This document shows positions 11,306 through 20,846 of a stretch of DNA of 64,000 bases, piece after piece. The first letter of the stretch is position 1; each line of letters begins with the position of its first letter. The notes beneath the pieces are model-generated. The model worked only from the letters and a program-made list of their open reading frames with translations. It had not been told where the DNA came from and searched no databases. The position numbers and the translations under genes were made by a program. The stretch comes from Grifola frondosa (lineage: Eukaryota; Basidiomycota; Agaricomycetes; Polyporales; Grifolaceae): NCBI GenBank assembly GCA_001683735.1, contig LUGG01000002.1, forward strand, positions 2,356,001 to 2,420,000, given 5' to 3'.

Positions 11306-12773
11306 ATGCCACAAGGAACCATGAGAGCCCTTTGGTACAACGCCGTACGTTCTTGTAGCGCATGGCGCACCAATATAGACTAGTCCTCCACCATTCACAT
11401 TGTCTACTTGTGCAGCCCCAGAATTTCGAGATCAAACAGGTTCCGATCCCGAAATGTGGTGACGACGATCTCCTTCTCAAAGGTTGCCTTCTCGCCGCGA
11501 GGTCTCTTCATCCGGAGCTCATATTTGTCATCTTGTAGTCTCCTGTTGCGGTGTATGCGGCACCGACGCACATATCCATGATGGCGAATTCATTTCCAAG
11601 TTCCCGGTACGCATACCGCGCCAACATCTCGCACTTGCAATCAGGGACTGATAACGTCGTGTACAGCTTATTCCTGGCCACGAGGCGATCGGCAAGGTCG
11701 TAGAAATGGGCAAGAATGTCAAGGGCTTCGATCTCGGCGATCGCGTCGTTGCTGATGTTGGCATCTCCGTACGTATCCTTTATGATCTCCGCACTTCAAA
11801 TACCGCGTGCTGATGTACCCCTGACACATGCGCAGTGTGATGACTGCTTCTACTGCAGACGTGGGCAGGCTGTCCTCTGCGAGAATTTCAATGCGCGCGG
11901 CGTCACCCTTGACGGCGGATTTGCCGAATATATTGTATAGTGCGCTCACTTTCCCACTGCTTCATGTTGATGTTGTTTAACATTACCGGACGTTGTAGTC
12001 ACCAGAAAAAGTGCTACAAAATCGTGAACCTCACGGACGAAGAGTCCACGCTGCTCGAACCCGCGGCGTGCGCGATCCACGGGCTGGACAAGCTGAACCC
12101 GCCAGTCGGAATCGACGTGCTCCTCCTTGGGGCGGGCCCGACAGGGCTAATCCTCGCGCAGTTGCTCAAGCTGAATGGCGCGCACAAGGTGACGATCGCC
12201 GCGAACAAAGGCATCAAGATGGACATTGCTAAACAGCTCAATGCCGGGGACGATTACGTCGAGCTCGACCGCCAGAACCCGGGCCCACAGTGGGAGCAGT
12301 TGCGGAAGGATAACCCGTATGGGTTCGACGTTGTAGTCGAGGCGACGGGCGTGGAGAAGCTCGCGCAGGACAGCATCAATTACGTGCGGCGCGGTGGGAC
12401 GATCATGATCTATGGGGTTTACGAGAACAAAGCGATGGTGCAATGGCCGCCATCGAAGATCTTCCAGGACGAGATCAAGGTATGTTTGATGGTGCGTGTA
12501 CGAGTGATTACGTGCTGATGCCGCGGTTGCAGATCCTGGGCTCGTTCTCGCAGGCGTACTGCTTCCCCCGTGCAGTCGCGTACCTTGACGGCGGGAAGGT
12601 CAATGTCAAGGGCATGGTGCGTCGCATCTGTTTTCTTGCATTAAGCTAACTCTCATGCTTATAATGCTTATTGGTGTCCATAGGTAACCGACATCTTCAA
12701 GCTGGAAGATTACCAGAAGGCGCTCGACAAGATGAGCAGTCGCAAGGCACTCAAGATCGCCATCAAGCCCTGA
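11306..12773 (+). CDS. zinc-dependent medium-chain dehydrogenase, arabinitol/sorbitol dehydrogenase type
   Basis: An NAD(P)-dependent polyol or alcohol dehydrogenase of the MDR superfamily. Eight exons run 11306-11344, 11416-11482, 11539-11606, 11667-11768, 11836-11934, 12006-12479, 12533-12616 and 12684-12773, all with short GT-AG introns. Catalytic-zinc residues are visible: Cys in [16 protein letters not shown] and His-Glu in [11 protein letters not shown]. The four structural-zinc cysteines are in [17 protein letters not shown]. The NAD(P)-binding glycine motif is [16 protein letters not shown]. It most resembles the fungal arabinitol dehydrogenase/sorbitol dehydrogenase group, so a role in pentitol metabolism is likely, but the substrate cannot be fixed from sequence. 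The frame is intact. Confidence 0.88.
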
Positions 12774-13176
12774 AGACTAAGTCTCCGCATGGAGCGTCCA
12801 TCTATGCTGTAAATTATGAGAATGTGTGCTCGCGGAGTAGTGTCAGAGGTGTTTGTATTCGTACTCTGAAGGATACCCCGCTTAAACTGTGAATCATTGG
12901 AATAGTGCATGAATATATGTAGGGAGGGATAATTTCCGGCATGCATCAACAGCTCACCTCGGAGCGAATAAATAGCTGGAGTTCGAAGCTGATGGCAGAT
13001 TTTGCTGACCGTGCATAGTTCGGATCTCGACACTCATGGCTGCAGCATGGTCGATATATACAACGAACTGCGTAAATTTACAGAATTGCGTATGCTATTG
13101 AAGATTCTACCCTAACCAAGAAATTATCTCCGATTAGATTGCTCGTGGCCATTTGTGCCATCGGATTGCCCGTGAT
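12774..13176. other. convergent intergenic region, nothing recognised
   Basis: About 400 bp between two convergent stop codons. It should hold both 3' UTRs. No ORF, repeat or RNA gene is supported. Confidence 0.4.
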
Positions 13177-15851
13177 TCACGACGAAGAAGAGGCGACCCG
13201 CCCCACGCTCTTCTTAGCCAAGTCCTTCGCCCACCCGCGCAGGACATGCTTCATCACCTTCCCACTTGCCGTCTTGGGTATCTCCTCCGGGACGCCGTCC
13301 TCGCCCACGAACCACACCCACGCCGGCGCATTCTGCACAGAGTCAGCGGAGGCACGAGATACGGCGCGGTGCACACACCTGCGGATTCATCGCCTGCGCG
13401 ACGATGCGGCGCGCCTCCTCCTTCGAGAGCTGTGCGTGTTGCGCGCGGATGACCCACGCGCCCACAACCTCACCGTAGTGCGCGTCGGGCACGGAGATGA
13501 CCGCGGCTTCCTCGATCGCCGGATGCGCTGTCATGACGTTCTCGATCTGCACGGGGAAGAGGTTCTGTGCGCGCCTGAAGTGAGATGGTAGTGGGGAAAT
13601 TAGGGACCATGGTACTGACCTCTCCGCCCCGGATGATGATGTCCTGCATGTGGCGTGAGCTATCGGAGAATGCGAAACGAGAAGGGTCGTACCTTGATCC
13701 TACCGACCACTATCGGCTCGTCAGCACGGACGATCCACGGTGAACGTGTGTGGGTACTCGCCTCTCAGATATCCTTCTTCATCCATGACGCCTTCGTCAC
13801 CGGTATGCATCCACAGCGTCCCGTCTTCATCCTGACTCACCACGCGCGCCGTCTGCTCTTCATCTTGCCAATACCTTCCAAAAAAACATAGCATGCAACC
13901 AGTTGTTTTCTAAGAAAACTCTACTCACCCTTTCTGCACAAGGTATCCAGCCACCCAAATTTCACCCGGCGTGCCGATGGGTACGACTCGCCCCTCGCAG
14001 TCGACAACTTTTGCCTTTACGTGCGGCTGCACCTTACCAACCGTCTCGACCCGCTTGATTATCGGGTCTGTATTCGTTGTTTGGAAAGAGACGGGACTGT
14101 GCAAATTGAGGCGGGTCTCTCGCGGAAGGCCCAGGTGGCATCACGCACCTCGTCTCGGCTGTCGTAATAATGAGAAATGAGAACCTCGCGATAATATGAT
14201 GAGGAGTACGCACTCATCCCATATGCATTGGTCAAATCCGTCAGATTAAGCTTCGCGATGAGCTGCTTCATGAGGTCAATCGGGATCGGCGAGCCAGCTG
14301 CAATACCCGTCCTGCATCACCACCATGATCAGCCATCCCATATACGCGGATGCACACTCGAGGACACCGCTTACCGCAAGTGTCGCGTGTCAACTGCCTC
14401 GCCCTCGTCGCGGCGGCGCTGTACCTCCGCGAGCACACCGAGAAAGTGCGTCGGCACGCCGTGCAGCGCGGTGCAGCGCTCCGCGACGAGCGCGTCCACG
14501 ATCGCTGGCGGGTTGTAGATTTCGGACGGGTACACGATGCATGCGCCGTGCACCCATGCTGCAAGGTTCCCTAGCACAAGGCGTATAGGGAGACAGATGT
14601 CAGGCTCGCTAACTAACAGACAGGGCTAATGAAAGGGACGTATCAAAGCAGTGGAAGAGCGGGGGCACGTTGCCTGAGGGGAGCGGCATCAGCATGAATA
14701 GGCAATTCATACGAGCTTGGCAAAGGGCGTACATATTACATCCGATGGCGTGAGATGCATGCAGCGGCCTATTGAGAGGGCATTGTTCAGCAGATTGTGG
14801 TGGGTGAGCTGTTAACGGTTTAAGAGTCTTGCGGCTACGGATAAAGGGGCTCGCTAGCTCACGGAGACTGCTTTCGGTGACCCAGTGGTACCACTTCAAC
14901 AACTGTGTCATCAGGAATAGTATATTTCTCGTGTGTTTGGCCATTACCTCGTGAACTGCAAGTTGACGACATCATCCTTGCTCAAGGACGCCATAATCTC
15001 CTCAAGAAGCCATCTTTCCGAGGTGTCTTCCCGCCATATAAGGGTCTCCCGAAAGTCTACTGCACATTTAACGTCTTTGACATCATGTTCCAATTGCCTC
15101 ATGTCAGACAGATTATCGACCACTATCAGGTGCTTCAGCTCAGGAAGAGAGGGCTCTTGGATATCGCCTGGTTGCGAGTTTCGGAGAGCTGGAAATGCGT
15201 CGGATAGCATGTGCACGTAGGCCGAAGTCCGAATTCGGGGGACCACGAATAAGTGGCTGACCCCTACGAGTTTCAGGGTATTTACCTGTGAAAAAACAGC
15301 GCTCGGCGGAAGCATATACAGTCGGTCAGTGTAGAACATACCAACTCCGGTAGTCTATAGGCCGGGTTCATTGTGACGAGGATCGCGCCTACGCTCGCAC
15401 AGGCCCATTGCAAGCAGGTGTATGCGCTGTGCGGGAGATCTGGCATTCAGTCGCACTGTATCGGACGCAAGAGACGATCGTAAGTACCTATTATTGCCCA
15501 TGATTACACCGACACGATCGCCTTTCTTCACGCCCAAATCGAGGAGGCCTCTCGCCAATGCTTGAATGTGCCGGTCAAACTCCTGGAAATCCCAGGCGAG
15601 ATGTTGCGAAACACCCATGTTGGGCGAACGCGGTCCCCCGTGCGGCCGAGGCTTTTCCCCCCTCGCAATGAGGGCCGGACGGCTGCCATATTTCTGTAGA
15701 ATGTCGTGAGCGAAATATTCTGGGAACGTGCTGGAGACAGGGGTGGATCCAATGGCCCCGTGACTGCAGATAGAGTCAGGGAGCGTCTCGCATGAGTTGA
15801 GACGAACGATAGTCGTCTAGAAGTAACGTAAGATGTTCGCAAATAAGACAT
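13177..15851 (-). CDS. AMP-forming acyl-CoA synthetase, probably mitochondrial (ACSF2-like)
   Basis: It activates a medium- or long-chain carboxylic acid to acyl-AMP and then acyl-CoA. I placed 15 exons, including ones of 31, 30, 10, 17 and 24 nt. They sum to 1,904 bases, one short of 635 codons. Signature motifs are FTSGTTGSPKAVSLTH (A3), YGMTETSP (A5), GEIWVAGY, LWMHTGDEG (A7), GRIKDIIIRGGENLFP (A8) and PKTASGKVMKHVL (A10 lysine). The N-terminus (MSYLRTSYVTSRRLSFVSTHARRS) is basic and free of acidic residues, as in mitochondrial presequences; the end SSSS is no PTS1. Odd points: an AT-AC intron (14583-14643), a GC-AG intron (13710-13761), a 10-nt microexon (14149-14158), and a missing C at the run 15740-15743 that breaks the frame between GPLDPP and TFPEYF. 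Confidence 0.9.
14583..14643 (-). other. AT-AC intron inside the acyl-CoA synthetase gene
   Basis: On the coding strand this 61-nt intron begins ATACGTCCC and ends CCCTATAC, with CTGAC as branch site 17 nt before the end. Removing exactly these bases joins FHCFG to LVLGNLAAW, a junction conserved in the family. GT-AG alternatives, such as GTCCCT to GTGCTAG, break the frame. The donor follows the U2-type GTACGT pattern with G1 changed to A, paired with a C at the last position, and does not resemble the U12 donor ATATCCTT. Confidence 0.85.
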
Positions 15852-16354
15852 ATGTTGGGGAGATGGGAGTAGGGAGGACGGTATAGAACCAAGCCGTATT
15901 CCGAGGTCATACAGGCATCGATGACCAGGTGACCGTGATGATCTCGTGGCCGTCGGTAATTAACACGCTAGGGGCCGCCGGAACAGGCGCAAGCTTTCCC
16001 TGTTGAGGCTTCATTAAAGACAGGCTGGAGTGAGGAGACTTATTGTAGGCGGTATGTTGGTGGTATGTGCACAACTTCCAGTTGCTGGCTTGGGACTGCT
16101 TGGGCTGGGCGCGAATACGAGTCCCAGAGTCCAGACCGACGCGACGCGTGTAAACGCGTGACATACTGTGACATTTCGCGTGCAAGAATACTATTAATAG
16201 ATGCTAATTAATGTTCAAACCGGTTGCATGGGACTACTTTCAAGCCTGTCCTGTCCTTCATGGTGATACTCTATAAATAATCTGCGAGAGATATCTTCCC
16301 GTGGTATAAGGAGCCGATCATCGACTGGTCAAATGATATTCGATCCCAGCCAAA
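15852..16354. other. upstream region of the acyl-CoA synthetase gene
   Basis: About 500 bp. A minus-strand open frame at 15907-16185 lacks any recognisable family or splice continuity and is treated as chance. No other feature was seen. Confidence 0.35.
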
Positions 16355-18585
16355 TCACGAAGCCTTGCGGGGTGCGCACTCTGCCTCCCAGTCGACTGGG
16401 GTCAACTCCAGCACACGCTCACGGAATGCCGTCAGGGTGCAGAACTCAGGAGATCCAGGGAGATGTCTCCCTTCCCCAGCGCAGAAAGGGATAGGTTTGT
16501 TCTTGTTCTGATATCGGATACGAACATCTGCGGCGAAGACGTCAGACATCACCTATCGGACGAATGAGGAACATACAGTGCTCTGTTGGGTTATTCGGAC
16601 GCTTAAACGGAGTTAGAATAGTCTGCCAAGAAGTAGAAGATGGCGATTCGTCTTGCTGCCGCTTCTTGAAGAGCTCGAACGTTACTGAAGACGTAAACGC
16701 AGGCCACCTGATTGCTCGTCAGCATGATCAAAGATAAGCAAGTGACTATACCCCACTTCTCGTCAAAGATGTCTAGTGTGTTGCACAATCCAGCAAGACA
16801 CGTATCATGTGTGTTATGAACGAGGATCTTCAGTGGGTCATCTTCCCCTTTTTCTGCCTTCAACCCCATTTTACGCGAGAGATCACTGAGCAGGGACCCA
16901 TTCCGAGCCTTCGGACTTCTTCTGTTTGATCTAAAGACGAATGGAAAGAATGAGGTGAGTTGTGCACATTGCGAGTATTTAAACCGGGCGTCTCACACCC
17001 TATGCATAATAAAAATATATTAGTCAGAGCACTCAAGATAATGGAATTGATGGCTGACCTGCGAACCATTCTTGTACAACAGCTTTCTCCTAATAGATCG
17101 AAAGATGGTGTCAGTACCACAGGCTCGGAACCACCAGCGTAGAAATATCTTTACACTCACAATTACATCTATTACACCCTTTTGTTTGAATTCCGAGGGG
17201 ACCTCCACGTTGTGCGCTTCCGCGGCCCTGATCTACGGATATCTCAGCAGAGGCCAACAGTCATACATCAGTCATGAAAACGTACAGTATCAAGTATTCC
17301 CGACGCCCTGGGTTTACCATCCAAGCGCACGGGGTTGCCTCCTATATATTTTGAGATCTTCTTGTCCAGCGGTTTTAGCGTTCGGTTCCATGCGGCTGCA
17401 GCAGCTATATGGGCGAACAAAATTAATTATGCATGCATGCCAGACACCGCAAGGTAATTACCTTGCGCGAAACCGACTTGGAGAATTTCTAGCCTCTTAC
17501 AGGCCAATGTATTCCCAAATAGGTTTTCGTCCTTCCCGTTCCTGTATGACATAGTTCCTGATTCACTGCACTTCCTCAAAGCGACAACATGGACCATACC
17601 GTATCCTGAGTTGTGGAATGAAGTCTTTGGCGGACTTGGAGATAGGATAGAGTCCATGGATGACCTGTTGCAATGACTCGATTGTCCGGGGCATGTTAGT
17701 CGCTCGTAGATAGATCTCATCATTTGAGCGAGCTACGTCCGGTAGGAAGCCCAATCTAACGCCATTGCATTTAATAAAAACATCATCATCTCGAGCGGAG
17801 TTCCAGACGTACTTGTCGACATAGAGTTTCCTTAACGCGAGCCCGTAGTTGTACGTGGACTGAAAAATGAATTTGTATCAGCGAATTTCGAGATGTTCTC
17901 CAAAGAGCGACCGGAAGTAGTAATACGCCCACCTCTCTGCCGACGTCCGTCAATTCCCCAAGCAAGCTTCAGCGTAGCATAACAAAAATAGCAATGATCA
18001 TCAACATTCAGCAGCCACCCGTGTCCCGGCATGCAACCGAGGGACACAAGAGCACAGCACATGCGACTCACCACTCACCCACCACCGCCGTTCCGTCCTT
18101 CCGTTCCACCACTCGCCGGGTGTGAGGCGGCTCCTCGTCGTCTTCGCCGCTATGCGAGCCCGCCGACGCCGACGCAACCGCCGCGTGGAAGCGGCGCGCA
18201 GTCATGCAGAACATCCAGTGTTCGGGGATGTTAGCAGGCGGCGTAGACATGCGTACCGCTACCGGGGACCGCTCGCCTGTGTCCACAAGGAGCATCAGAC
18301 CAACTCTATGCGGGCAAGGGACTTCGACACACCGTGTCTCATGTAAATGTGGACTTGCTGGAGCTCCAACTCGGGAGGCGCGACGGGGTATCCATCGACG
18401 TCGAGCGGGACGTCCCCTTTCGCCCCGTTCCCTGATACATTGGAGGAATTTCCTTCACCACTAGGCGTAAAAATGCCCATGTCGCTCTTCGGTCGCGATG
18501 CGATAAGTGGTGCGTGTAACAAAAGTATTATGCAGAATATATACAGCGTAGGTGTGCTGTAAAATATCGTCTTGAGAATCATCAA
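16355..18585 (-). CDS. histidine acid phosphatase (phosphoglycerate-mutase-like fold), membrane-anchored or secreted
   Basis: It hydrolyses phosphomonoesters through a phosphohistidine. The N-terminus has a hydrophobic signal/anchor segment (about residues 8-29, YIFCIILLLHAPLIA). Next comes LQQVHIYMRHG, whose intron splits the Gly codon and restores RHGERSPVAVRM, the RHGxRxP catalytic motif. Later exons give YLRATNMPRTIESLQQ, VHNTHDTCLAGL (the proton-donor HD) and a Cys-containing C-terminus (CAGEGRHLPGSPEFC). All introns are short GT-AG. The frame slips near GGG 16893-16895, between LGMGP and LLSDLSRKMG; one extra base restores it, so an indel error is likely. The relatives are eukaryotic acid phosphatases of the ACP2/ACP6 kind. 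The physiological substrate is not determined. Confidence 0.85.
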
Positions 18586-19002
18586 GTCACCGCTACCGCG
18601 TGCAATGACAGTCTTCGGTCAAGAGACAACGAAAGGACCTGAGTAGTACAAGTCGTGTGCAAGACGCGAAGGACAGGCGAGTTGAGGTAAAGAGACGGCG
18701 GTCGATTAGACGCTTAATATGACATGTTTCTCCATAACGATCACACGTCTGACGGGAGTCACAGCAGCTGAGCAAAGACCGGGGTATAATGTCATTGTCT
18801 GCCATAGTCAGGCCTCTATCGACAAAAACATCGGGTCTCAAGATATGCGAGAGTGGGGATATGGAATGATTTCTCAAAGTTCTTCGTCTGCTCGACGCAT
18901 GCACGATTAAGATGACGCGTGTAGAGTTATTAGAAGACCGTATATCTTTTCCTTCGACCCACTTCACCTCAGTCTACGAAGATAGAGGCGCGCCAAACAC
19001 GC
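18586..19002. other. upstream region of the acid phosphatase gene
   Basis: About 400 bp between two minus-strand genes. No ORF or repeat is supported. Confidence 0.35.
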
Positions 19003-20384
19003 TCAAACGGGTAGGACAGTGCTGAAAACGTAGTCCCAGATCTTGCTCGTGACGCCGAACCCGAGATCGAAGTTCTTGTAGTGGTGCGCGAGATGGTACC
19101 TCTTCATCTCTTGCACGTATTCAGGAAGCCTGCTGTGGTGGAGGCTAGAGGTTTACAAATGAGATAGGGAATCAGGAGTATGTCAATGATGATACATACG
19201 CATAATGCATGCAGTCATACAAAACATCTAGGAGCAGGGTGAGGGAACTTGGATTATGAACGCTCTACAACACTTACAGAAAACATATGCCCCAGAAATA
19301 ACACTATTGGCCACAGCTGCAGGGAATAGGAAGTGCGCAAGCCTAGTCATTGGGAACGAGAGCATCGCGAAGAGGGCAGGCGGCATAACGAGCCTCAAGC
19401 TGAAAGGGTGTTTTGAGTCGCACAAATTCTATCAGAACAAAAATTGAACGTACCGATCCATGGGTAGGTAGTGGTGGATGCCATGAAGCAAGAAGTGTAG
19501 TGTCAGAGCTGCAGGGTGAGCGGGAAGCAAACGATCCATGTGGAATAGGAAGCGATGGAAAATGTATTCCAGGAGCGTCCACACAAGATTTCCAAAGAGG
19601 AAGCAGGGCACCGCCTTCCCCATGGCTGAAAGAGGAACCTGACCGGACACGAGAAGGCGGAAAGGCGCAACAAAGTCGACAAAGAACGGCGGGAGGGAGT
19701 TGGCGCCCAGACCGAATTGGACCACGGAGCGGGCGAAAAGATACCCTGCAATCGGGAGCCAAATGGTAGGTATGACGTACCACACTGTGCGAGAGAGAAT
19801 CTATATCACAAAACAAGATTAGTTATATGAGAAGAAAATATTGACAGTGAATAGACCTCAAGGTAATCAGGTCCAAAGAGACGAGGAGAGTCCGGGAGAT
19901 GGCGGGGCTGGTGTACTTGTTGCAAATAGTAAGCCTTCGTGAAGTTGGCCTCCCACATTTGCCTCAACAGAGGCTTGCGTAAGTCGAGAAACTGATTCTT
20001 CTCGAAATCTGTGGCCTCATCGGTGTTCTCCGGCTCGAAGTCGTCGGGGACCCAGTCTGGTCATCGTTCAGCACTGTTGTCAAAAACTTTAGCACTTTCA
20101 GACACACCTTCGCTAACGATATTCTCTCCTATCCCGACTCGTCCGACAATGAACTCCTCCAGCATGTCATATGCAGAATCCGAATGGTCATGCTCCGCAG
20201 CATCCTTCATGATGGCGCCAACGTCCTTGCCAGCGTAGTTGAGGATGAGGTCGTCACCGCCAGGATGGTCAGGAACAAACCGAGTGACGTCGTAAACCTT
20301 TCCATTGCGAGTGACCCAGCAATTGGATGATGAGCAGTGTGTTGCGACGTCCTCAACGGTGTAGATGCGGATTCTCTTCGACAT
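19003..20384 (-). CDS. scs7: sphingolipid fatty-acid alpha-hydroxylase (inositolphosphoceramide C26 hydroxylase)
   Basis: An ER enzyme that 2-hydroxylates the very-long-chain fatty acid of ceramides. The first exon encodes a cytochrome b5 domain with the haem motif FVPDHPGGDD and a second haem histidine in AEHDHSDSA. The membrane hydroxylase domain carries the di-iron His boxes HRFLFHMD, HGIHHYLPMD, HYALHH and HLAHHYKN, between hydrophobic segments. An apparent in-frame TGA at 20061-20063 lies inside a 51-nt GT-AG intron (GTGTGT...CCAG) whose removal gives VSEDWVPDDF, so it is not a defect. The protein ends WDYVFSTVLPV. The gene diverges from sec5 across 462 bp. Confidence 0.92.
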
Positions 20385-20846
20385 TCTTGAGGGAGGACGG
20401 AGAGAGACGGCTTGAGGAATTTAGTCTCACCACATCGTGTATTATAGAAGCCGGGGTATTTTCCCACGCAACTGTATACGCGAAATGGACCCGCCCCGAA
20501 CTCTCCTCCAACCCCTCCAACGAATAGATTCCTCTCGAATCGTTCTGGAGCACCATTCCGTTGTCAAATCACTCAGCGTGTATGTCGGCAATCAATTTTT
20601 TTTGGAGGGCAGGGGAAAACATACAGGGCCGTGCCCAAAAAGACGCATTTACGCTATCCGGGGTCTGGTCATTACGACTGTGGCACAACGACCGTTATAG
20701 CAGGTTCACTCACTACAGCTCATCGCTGACAATTCCGGCTTCAGGCTTCGTTCCGTGGCTCTTCGACCCTACAAAATCTGGCTGCCTAACGAGTTTAACA
20801 CAACAGCATTACCTGGTTGTAGGTTTAAGACTCTGGTCACTCTAGC
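20385..20846. promoter_or_regulatory. divergent promoter between scs7 and sec5
   Basis: 462 bp between opposite start codons. I see no clear TATA box or repeated operator. Both promoters must lie here by layout. Confidence 0.35.

Noticed and set aside
3457..15851. Secondary-metabolite cluster suggested by two adenylating enzymes (lys2 and the acyl-CoA synthetase)
   Set aside because: Lys2 is the primary-metabolism reductase, the synthetase is ACSF2-like, and genes between and around them are housekeeping types without tailoring enzymes or a transporter.
15907..16185. 92-codon minus-strand frame upstream of the acyl-CoA synthetase
   Set aside because: No family, no splice continuity and it lies where the synthetase promoter must be.
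20061..20063. In-frame TGA in the scs7 reading frame
   Set aside because: It lies in a 51-nt GT-AG intron whose removal joins VSE to DWVPDDF and keeps the frame, so it is not a nonsense mutation.
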